11,815 nt of DNA. Source: HGM04593 sp045660825 (GTDB lineage Bacteria > Bacteroidota > Bacteroidia > Bacteroidales > Bacteroidaceae). Positions 7,044 to 11,815 of the stretch are shown piece by piece; position 1 is the stretch's first letter, and every line of letters begins with the position of its first letter. Under the pieces are notes generated by a model, which ran no database searches, had not been told where the DNA came from, and worked only from the letters and a program-made list of their open reading frames with translations. The translations under genes were made by a program, and so were the position numbers. Location of the stretch: NCBI GenBank assembly GCA_045660825.1, contig JAZREN010000054.1, positions 1 through 11,815 of the forward strand, written 5' to 3'.

Positions 7044-7313
7044 ATGGCACAGACACCTTCAGAAATCAGATATTTGACTCCTCCAACAGTGGATGTCAAG
7101 AAGAAGAAATATTGCCGTTTCAAGAAGAATGGCATTAAGTATATCGACTACAAGGATCCCGAGTTCTTGAAGAAGTTCTTGAACGAGCAGGGTAAACTTC
7201 TCCCACGTCGCATCACAGGTACTTCTTTGAAGTTCCAGCGTCGTATTGCACAGGCTGTTAAGCGTGCACGTCACTTGGCTTTGCTGCCTTTTGTTACTGA
7301 TATGATGAAATAA
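7044..7313 (+). CDS. rpsR: Ribosomal protein bS18
   Basis: Started at ATG 7044 the protein has 89 residues. It shows the bS18 core KKYCRFKKNGIKYIDYKD, then LPRRITGTSLKFQRRIAQAVKRARHLALLPF, the conserved rRNA-binding segment. It forms the platform pair with bS6, encoded directly upstream. In Bacteroidota bS18 and bS6, with bS21, have been reported to hold the 3' end of 16S rRNA so that the anti-Shine-Dalgarno is masked. That makes the AGGAG before this gene worth attention. Confidence 0.97.
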   Translation: MAQTPSEIRYLTPPTVDVKKKKYCRFKKNGIKYIDYKDPEFLKKFLNEQGKLLPRRITGTSLKFQRRIAQAVKRARHLALLPFVTDMMK

Positions 7314-7314
7314 T

Positions 7315-7320
7315 AGGAGG
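7315..7320 (+). promoter_or_regulatory. Shine-Dalgarno site of rplI
   Basis: AGGAGG, a full match to the core motif, lies eight bases before ATG 7329, just after the rpsR stop at 7311-7313. Confidence 0.8.
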
Positions 7321-7328
7321 AAATAATT

Positions 7329-7775
7329 ATGGAGCTTATTTTGAAAGAAGATGTAATCAACTTGGGTTACAAAGACGATATCGTTAAGGTAAAGGACGGT
7401 TATGGCCGTAATTATTTGATTCCTACAGGTAAGGCAATTATCGCTAGCGAGTCTGCAAAGAAGGTACTTGCTGAGAACTTGCGCCAGCGCGCTCACAAGT
7501 TGGCTAAGATCAAGGCTGACGCTGAGGCTCTTGCTGCTAAGTTCGAGGGTGTTTCTTTGACAATCGCTACAAAGGTAAGCGCTACTGGTGCTGTTTACGG
7601 TTCAGTAGGTGCTATTCAGATTGCAGAGGAGCTCGCTAAGCTCGGTCTTGAGATTGACCGCAAGATTATCGTAGTTTCTGCAGTTAAGGAGATCGGTTCT
7701 TACGAGGCAACTGTTAAGTTGCACAAGGAGGTTACCGTTAAGGTTCCTTTCACTGTAGTAGCAGAGGCTGAGTAA
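7329..7775 (+). CDS. rplI: Ribosomal protein bL9
   Basis: The 148-residue protein begins MELILKEDVINLGYKDDIVKV, followed by the family signature VKDGYGRNYLIPTGKAI in the N-terminal rRNA-binding domain. The long linking helix (about 42-75) and a C-terminal domain containing GAVYGSVGAIQIAEEL complete the normal layout. bL9 binds 23S rRNA at the base of the L1 stalk. It is the last gene of the operon and ends 21 bases before a strong terminator. Codon use is biased like that of other highly expressed genes here (AAG, GAG, GCT). Confidence 0.97.
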   Translation: MELILKEDVINLGYKDDIVKVKDGYGRNYLIPTGKAIIASESAKKVLAENLRQRAHKLAKIKADAEALAAKFEGVSLTIATKVSATGAVYGSVGAIQIAEELAKLGLEIDRKIIVVSAVKEIGSYEATVKLHKEVTVKVPFTVVAEAE

Positions 7776-7796
7776 TTTTAGCTTTAGATACAATTG

Positions 7797-7830
7797 ATGA
7801 CGACACTTTTGCAAGTGTCGTCATTTTTTT
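7797..7830 (+). terminator. Intrinsic terminator of the rpsF operon
   Basis: ATGACGACACTT (7797-7808) pairs perfectly with AAGTGTCGTCAT (7813-7824) around the loop TTGC, then a run of T to 7830. Confidence 0.95.
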
Positions 7831-7851
7831 GTGCTATTTTGTGCGGGGATG

Positions 7852-7881
7852 TTGTCGTTTTGCATAATATTCTTATCTTTG
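7852..7881 (+). promoter_or_regulatory. Promoter of the btuB-btuG operon
   Basis: TTG at 7852-7854, a 19-base spacer and TATCTTTG at 7874-7881, followed by CGG. Transcription should start near 7886-7888, directly before the riboswitch aptamer. Confidence 0.7.
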
Positions 7882-7892
7882 CGGCTGAATAA

Positions 7893-8058
7893 TGGTGTAA
7901 CCTCCACCTGCGGTGGCGGTTAGTAAAAGGGAATCCGGTTAAAGTCCGGAACTATACCCGTAGCTGTGAGTTCGTTGATGCCCAAGTGGTCAAATAGCCA
8001 CTGTTCCTTTTGGAGCGGGAAGGTGCTTGGGTGAACAAGTCAGAAAACCTGCCTTATT
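7893..8058 (+). promoter_or_regulatory. Cobalamin riboswitch aptamer
   Basis: The conserved core is easy to follow: a hairpin at 7899-7921 (AACC/GGTT and CCACC/GGTGG), then AAAAGGGAA (7925-7933), the small TCCGG/CCGGA helix (7934-7950), ACCCGTAGCTGTGAG (7956-7970), the outer helix CCCAAG/CTTGGG (7981-7986 with 8026-8031) enclosing AGTGG/CCACT, GCGGGAAGG (8015-8023), and the 3' B12 box AAGTCAGAAAACCTGCC (8037-8053). These are the marks of the RF00174 class. It lies between a promoter and a BtuB-like receptor, so adenosyl- or other cobalamin should repress uptake genes. Whether it prefers adenosyl- or hydroxy/methylcobalamin cannot be read by eye. Confidence 0.96.
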
Positions 8059-8068
8059 CTTTATGTTT

Positions 8069-8096
8069 TATACAAACCCCGGGTAAGGGTTTTATA
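8069..8096 (+). promoter_or_regulatory. Expression-platform hairpin before btuB
   Basis: TATA-C-AAACCC (8069-8079) pairs with GGGTTTTATA (8087-8096): a 10-bp stem with one bulged C and a 7-base loop. There is no T run after it, and it ends ten bases before the btuB ATG. This fits control of translation start rather than transcription termination. The link to the aptamer is inferred. Confidence 0.55.
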
Positions 8097-8106
8097 GACT
8101 GCGTTT

Positions 8107-10086
8107 ATGTTGCGGATATTTTACGTCCTTTTTTTGTGCGTGGGTTTTTCGTCTGCGTTGCAGGTGTCGGCCCAAGAGCTTGACTCGTTGCAGTATCTCC
8201 TCCCCGAGGTCGATGCTGTCGATGCGGTGTTGCCTGCTGCGGTGACATCGGCTGCGCCTTTGAGATTGGTGAAACACGAGGATATGCAACGGCTGGGTTA
8301 TGCCGGTGTGTCCGACGTGCTCAAATACATGTCGGGTGTCAATGTCCGTGATTATGGTGGCGTAGGTGGCCTTAAGACGGTGTCAGTGCGTGGAATGGGT
8401 GCCAAGCATACGGCTGTCAGTTATGATGGCGTGCTTGTGAGTGATGCGCAGAGTGGGGTGGTTGACCTTGGACGTTTTTCATTGAATAATCTCTCTGCAG
8501 TCACGTTGGCAATGGGACTTGGTGGTGATGGGGTGTTGCATAGTGCGCGTGACTATTCAGCCTCTTCGTTGCTGGTGTTACGTACTCTTTCTCCCAATCG
8601 TACTGTGACAAACGTTGAGCTCAAAGGTGGTTCGTTCGGTTATGCCTCGGCGTCGTTCCACCATCGATACAAAGCGGTGGGTGAGTGGGGCTTGTCATTC
8701 AATGGCGATTATCTGCGTAGTGATGGGATGTATCCGTTCACGTTATACAATTCTGGTATCCGGACGCGTGAGAAACGGCGGGATGGTGATATCGATGCGC
8801 TTTCTCTTGAGGCAAACGCCGATGTGCAGCTTGGCGCAGGTAGGCTCGACACCAAAATCTACTTCTATTCCTCGGAGCGCGGCTTGCCGGGGGCGGTGAA
8901 CTTCTATAATAAGGAGAACCGTGAACGCTTATGGAACAGGAATGCTTTTGCCCAGGCCAAATATGCCTGTCGGTTGGGCGATGCGTGGGATTTGCAGGCT
9001 CTGTTCAAATATGATTACAATTATTCTCGTTATCGTGAAACCAGTGCCAATTATGCTTCGGGCGAGCAGGTTGATATTAATGTGCAGAATGAGTTGTATG
9101 CCTCGTTTGCAGCAGGGTGCAGGCCTTTGTCGAATCTTTATTTCTCTCTTGCTGCCGATGCTGCTTATACTGTGCTTGACAATAATTTTGAGAATAGTAA
9201 GACTCCGCGCCGCTTCTCGTCATGGGTTGTTGCTGTGGCCGATTTCGAACTCTGTCGTTTTAAATTCTCGGCGTCGTTGTTGGCGACATCGGTGGTCGAT
9301 AAAGTGAGTAACGGTACGGGGATGCCGTCGCTTTTCCGTCTTTCGCCGTCTTTAGGTGTCGTTGTTTCTCTTTTTGATTGTGATATGCTCCATCTGCGTG
9401 CTTCGGTAAAGGATGCCTGTCGCGTGCCTACGTTTGCCGATCTCTATTATCTGCGTCTAGGAAATGTAGGGCTAAAACCTGAAAAGGCGACGCAGTGCAA
9501 TGTTGGTGCAACGCTTTACCTGAATGGTCAAGGCGTTTTCAGGAATCTCACCTTCACTGCCGATGCTTATTATAATAATGTGCGCGACAAGATTGTTGCC
9601 TTGCCAACCATGTATGTGTGGCGAATGATGAATTTTGGCGAGGCTGATGTCTGGGGCGCCGATCTTTCGGCATCGCTGCGCCTGGTGCCGGTGAACAGGC
9701 TTGCCCTTATGCTCGATGCAAACTATTCTTTCCAGTATGCAGTGGATGTGACCGATGCTTCGGCAAAGAACTATCGTCACCAGTTGCCGTATACTCCGCG
9801 TCATGCAGGTTCTCTTACAGTTTCGGTAGAGAATCCAATTGTCAATGTCTCCTATCTGCTCTCGGCTGTCGGTGAGCGCTATATGCTGCCGCAGAACACG
9901 GTGAACAATCGTATGCCGGGGTATCTTGAACATGGCTTCTCGCTGAACCGCAGTTTTTCTTTCGGCGGGGTGGGGTTGCGTCTTCAAGCCGAGTTGCTTA
10001 ATGTCACGGATAAACAATATGAGGTGATAAAGAACTATCCTATGCCCGGTTTTCAGTGGCGTCTCACGGCTCGTGTGACCTTTTGA
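8107..10086 (+). CDS. btuB: BtuB-like TonB-dependent cobalamin receptor
   Basis: The 659-residue protein has a signal peptide (1 to about 22, ending VSA). The plug domain (about 50-165) contains DVLKYMSGVNVRDYGG, VSVRGMGAKHTAVSYDGV and GVVDLGRFSLNN. The rest is a 22-strand-type barrel, with the receptor motif RVPTFADLYYLRLGNVGLKPE and a final Phe for barrel assembly. It has no N-terminal carboxypeptidase-like extension, so it is not a SusC-type receptor. A stretch near residues 34-41 may act as the TonB box. Substrate cobalamin is inferred from the riboswitch just upstream and the BtuG-like partner downstream. It acts in the outer membrane, driven by TonB-ExbBD encoded elsewhere. Size is normal. 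Confidence 0.92.
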   Translation: MLRIFYVLFLCVGFSSALQVSAQELDSLQYLLPEVDAVDAVLPAAVTSAAPLRLVKHEDMQRLGYAGVSDVLKYMSGVNVRDYGGVGGLKTVSVRGMGAKHTAVSYDGVLVSDAQSGVVDLGRFSLNNLSAVTLAMGLGGDGVLHSARDYSASSLLVLRTLSPNRTVTNVELKGGSFGYASASFHHRYKAVGEWGLSFNGDYLRSDGMYPFTLYNSGIRTREKRRDGDIDALSLEANADVQLGAGRLDTKIYFYSSERGLPGAVNFYNKENRERLWNRNAFAQAKYACRLGDAWDLQALFKYDYNYSRYRETSANYASGEQVDINVQNELYASFAAGCRPLSNLYFSLAADAAYTVLDNNFENSKTPRRFSSWVVAVADFELCRFKFSASLLATSVVDKVSNGTGMPSLFRLSPSLGVVVSLFDCDMLHLRASVKDACRVPTFADLYYLRLGNVGLKPEKATQCNVGATLYLNGQGVFRNLTFTADAYYNNVRDKIVALPTMYVWRMMNFGEADVWGADLSASLRLVPVNRLALMLDANYSFQYAVDVTDASAKNYRHQLPYTPRHAGSLTVSVENPIVNVSYLLSAVGERYMLPQNTVNNRMPGYLEHGFSLNRSFSFGGVGLRLQAELLNVTDKQYEVIKNYPMPGFQWRLTARVTF

Positions 10087-10111
10087 ATTCTAACCATTAA
10101 TTTATATATTT

Positions 10112-11167
10112 ATGAAAAGTCTTGTAGAAAAATTACTCTTTTTGAGTCTGGCGGTGGTATTTGCCGCTTGTGAGAATGGAAACGATGCGCCTCAAATTCC
10201 TGCTGGTGGCGATTCGGCTACAGTCTGTTATGTGCTTAACTCAGGCGATTGGCAAAGCAGTAACTCTTCGTTGACAAAGTATGACCTTACAACAGGTCAT
10301 GCTGTTCAGAACTATTTTGAGTTACAGAATGGTCGTGGTCTTGGAAATACGGCAAACGACATGTTGGTTCATGGTTCAAAAATGTATATTGCGGTTTCGG
10401 GTGAGTCTACAATAGAAATTACTTCGCTCGATGCCAAGTCTATCAAGCAGATTAAGTGTGGCGGCCAGCCTCGCTATCTTGCGTCCCATGCCGACAAGGT
10501 GTATGTAACCTGCTACGATGGCAGTGTGGCGCGCATTGATACAGCTTCGCTCAAGGTTGATGCAATGGTAGCTGTTGGTCGCAACCCTGAGCAACTCGCT
10601 GTCTACAACGGTTGTCTTTATGTCGCAAATTCCGGCGGTATGGATTATAATACAGCTGTCGGTTATGACAAGACGGTTTCGGTAGTTGATCTCGCAACTT
10701 TTTCCGAGGTGGAGAAAATTGAGGTAGCCTGCAACCCTGCGGTAGTTGTTTCGTGTGAGGGTGGTGTGTATGTGGCATCATATGGAAACTATTATGATAT
10801 CCCAAGCACATTACAGCGTATATCGCCAGACGGTGCTGTTGCTGTAGTAGATGAGTGTTCTAATATGACAGAATTTTGTCATAATAATGGATGCCTCTAT
10901 GCTTTCTTCTCGGAATATGACGAGAATTGGAACGCAACAACCACTTATCTTTCTTATGATATCGCCAATGAATCGGTTGACTCTCCATGGATAAAGGAGG
11001 CCTTCTTGCCTGCTCCTTACAAAGTTTGCGCTGCGGGTGAATATGTATGCGTCACATCGTCCGACTACATGAACGACGGCGATACCTATTTGTATGATAC
11101 CGATGGCATGCTTGTCCACACAGTGCCTTCGGGTTTGAATCCGGTCAAGGCCGTGGTGGTGAAATAA
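10112..11167 (+). CDS. btuG: BtuG-like surface lipoprotein, cobalamin-binding beta-propeller
   Basis: The 351-residue protein starts with a lipoprotein signal, lipobox VFAAC with Cys20 as the modified residue. The rest is made of short repeated strand blocks typical of a YncE/DUF5074-like propeller, for example KMYIAVSGESTIEITSLDAKS, KVYVTCYDGSVARIDTASL, and CLYVANSGG followed by KTVSVVDLATF. Known BtuG of Bacteroides is a seven-bladed propeller at the cell surface that binds B12 very tightly and hands it to BtuB, capping the receptor. Spacing of 25 bases after btuB and the shared riboswitch support the same role. A general propeller lipoprotein is the alternative, but the context argues for BtuG. 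Confidence 0.88.
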   Translation: MKSLVEKLLFLSLAVVFAACENGNDAPQIPAGGDSATVCYVLNSGDWQSSNSSLTKYDLTTGHAVQNYFELQNGRGLGNTANDMLVHGSKMYIAVSGESTIEITSLDAKSIKQIKCGGQPRYLASHADKVYVTCYDGSVARIDTASLKVDAMVAVGRNPEQLAVYNGCLYVANSGGMDYNTAVGYDKTVSVVDLATFSEVEKIEVACNPAVVVSCEGGVYVASYGNYYDIPSTLQRISPDGAVAVVDECSNMTEFCHNNGCLYAFFSEYDENWNATTTYLSYDIANESVDSPWIKEAFLPAPYKVCAAGEYVCVTSSDYMNDGDTYLYDTDGMLVHTVPSGLNPVKAVVVK

Positions 11168-11188
11168 CGGAGCGTTACATTATTATAT

Positions 11189-11226
11189 ATATGGTCTTGT
11201 TTTGCTTTTGCATAACAAGACCATAT
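11189..11226 (+). terminator. Intrinsic terminator of btuB-btuG
   Basis: ATATGGTCTTGTT (11189-11201) pairs perfectly with AACAAGACCATAT (11214-11226) around a 12-base loop, followed by a T-rich stretch. It starts 21 bases after the btuG stop. Confidence 0.9.
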
Positions 11227-11391
11227 TCTTTATTTGAGTTTTGATTACACTTAGTGTGTCGCGTCCGCAACTTCAGTTTTTTTGGTCTTTGTTGCCTTTT
11301 TGATCTTCTTGCTTCCGCAACTTTAAAAACTGCTCTGTTTTTGTTAAAAATGAAGAATTTCGCGATTTTTTGCAAAAAAAGAGAAGAAAGT
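11227..11391. other. AT-rich spacer without a supported gene
   Basis: No convincing coding region is present. The only structure I see is the 10-base word TCCGCAACTT at 11264-11273 and again exactly 50 bases later at 11314-11323. Confidence 0.5.
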
Positions 11392-11422
11392 TTTGTTTGT
11401 AATGAAAAAGTGCATACCTTAG
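11392..11422 (+). promoter_or_regulatory. Candidate promoter upstream of a possible small RNA
   Basis: TTTG at 11392-11395, a 19-base spacer and TACCTTAG at 11415-11422, one mismatch from TAnnTTTG. Its sequence resembles the stronger promoter at 11606-11636 (shared TTTGTTTGT and GCAT-ACCTT), 214 bp downstream. Confidence 0.45.
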
Positions 11423-11426
11423 CCGG

Positions 11427-11513
11427 GCAACAGTAAAGCAAACGGCTGCAACTTTGATGTTAGGCGGTAAAACTTTTGCAAACAAATTTACCCTTGTGAA
11501 AGGGTGGTTTTTT
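11427..11513 (+). ncRNA. Candidate small RNA of about 85-90 nt
   Basis: A promoter-like element ends at 11422 and an intrinsic terminator ends at 11513, with no open reading frame of note between. The transcript would start near 11427. I see no tRNA fold or known RNA family in it. It is only as good as the one-mismatch promoter. Confidence 0.35.
11488..11513 (+). terminator. Intrinsic terminator with GNRA-type tetraloop
   Basis: ACCCTT (11490-11495) pairs with AAGGGT (11500-11505) around GTGA; two T-G pairs extend the stem at 11488-11489 with 11506-11507, and six T follow. The minus strand lacks a T run, so it acts on plus-strand transcripts. Confidence 0.65.
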
Positions 11514-11605
11514 AATAGTTTTGGCAAGAATTTATTATAATTGCGCAGTTTTTAGTGCGTGATTAATTTTTTCTCGCTTTTTAAACAAAAAAACTTCTCA
11601 ATTTG

Positions 11606-11636
11606 TTTGTCAGTTCAAAAACTTGCATTACCTTTG
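11606..11636 (+). promoter_or_regulatory. Strong consensus promoter, probably of an rRNA operon
   Basis: TTTG at 11606-11609, exactly 19 bases, then TACCTTTG at 11629-11636 followed by CACTCGC. It is one of the best promoters in the window and points toward the right edge. Upstream bases are AT-rich, like an UP element. Confidence 0.75.
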
Positions 11637-11640
11637 CACT

Positions 11641-11815
11641 CGCTTTCGGCAAGCAACGCGGTAACGCGATGACGAACGAACAGCAACGATAGATCCTTGA
11701 CAACATTCCATTACAGACAAGCAGTACAACCTTGCTTAGTTTTCATTAAGCAAGAAAGCGTAAGGAACGAAAAACGAACCGTCAATAATTTGAAAATATT
11801 TATTCCGGCCAGTAC
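11641..11815 (+). other. Probable leader of an rRNA operon
   Basis: This stretch of about 175 bases has no open reading frame. It holds a small hairpin CGCG-GTAA-CGCG (11657-11668), a boxA-like AGATCCTTGACA (11691-11702), a perfect 8-bp hairpin CTTGCTTA/TAAGCAAG (11731-11738 with 11747-11754), and purine-rich sequence AAGAAAGCGTAAGGAACG after it. In Bacteroidota, sequences like TTCTTTGACA precede rRNA genes as antitermination boxA sites. The 16S gene itself is not in the window, so this is an inference. Confidence 0.5.

Noticed and set aside
11254..11436. Plus-strand frame of 60 codons after btuG
   Set aside because: Composition is that of AT-rich spacer, it has no ribosome site, and it runs over the promoter-like element at 11392-11422.
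1..11815. Insertion sequences, phage genes, CRISPR arrays or defence systems
   Set aside because: No transposase, integrase, regularly spaced repeat or defence gene was seen on either strand.

Overview
The window looks like chromosomal DNA from a member of the Bacteroidales (Bacteroidota). Several signals agree. Promoters match the Bacteroidota TTTG-N19-21-TAnnTTTG pattern. Most starts lack a Shine-Dalgarno sequence. There is a Bacteroides-type EF-G2, an RprX/RprY-like two-component pair, and a cobalamin-riboswitch-controlled BtuB/BtuG pair. I see no insertion sequence, phage gene, CRISPR array or other clear sign of recent transfer. The genus cannot be fixed by reading alone.

Left part (1-3944): the 3' end of a winged-helix regulator with an in-frame stop close to the window edge; a 44-bp near-perfect palindrome that ends both it and the convergent hemW; hemW on the minus strand; a 236-bp divergent spacer; then fusA2, an EF-G paralogue whose G domain has lost residues needed for GTP hydrolysis, followed by an intrinsic terminator.

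Middle part (3945-7830): the two-component operon rprX-rprY, whose predicted promoter sits so close to the start codon that the mRNA should be nearly leaderless; a terminator shared with a small convergent two-helix membrane protein; then the ribosomal operon rpsF-rpsR-rplI (bS6, bS18, bL9). rpsR and rplI carry strong Shine-Dalgarno sequences, which is unusual in this phylum.

Right part (7831-11815): promoter, cobalamin riboswitch, btuB-like TonB-dependent receptor and btuG-like surface lipoprotein form a vitamin B12 capture unit closed by a terminator. The last 648 bases carry no convincing protein gene. They hold a promoter-terminator pair that could define a small RNA of about 85-90 nt. 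A strong consensus promoter follows, with a leader containing a boxA-like element and hairpins, most like the start of an rRNA operon whose 16S gene would lie past the right edge.

The strongest leads are the non-hydrolysing EF-G2 architecture, the Shine-Dalgarno pattern in the operon for bS6 and bS18 (proteins reported to mask the anti-SD in this phylum), the repeats and leaderless start at rprX, and the small-RNA candidate next to the probable rRNA promoter.
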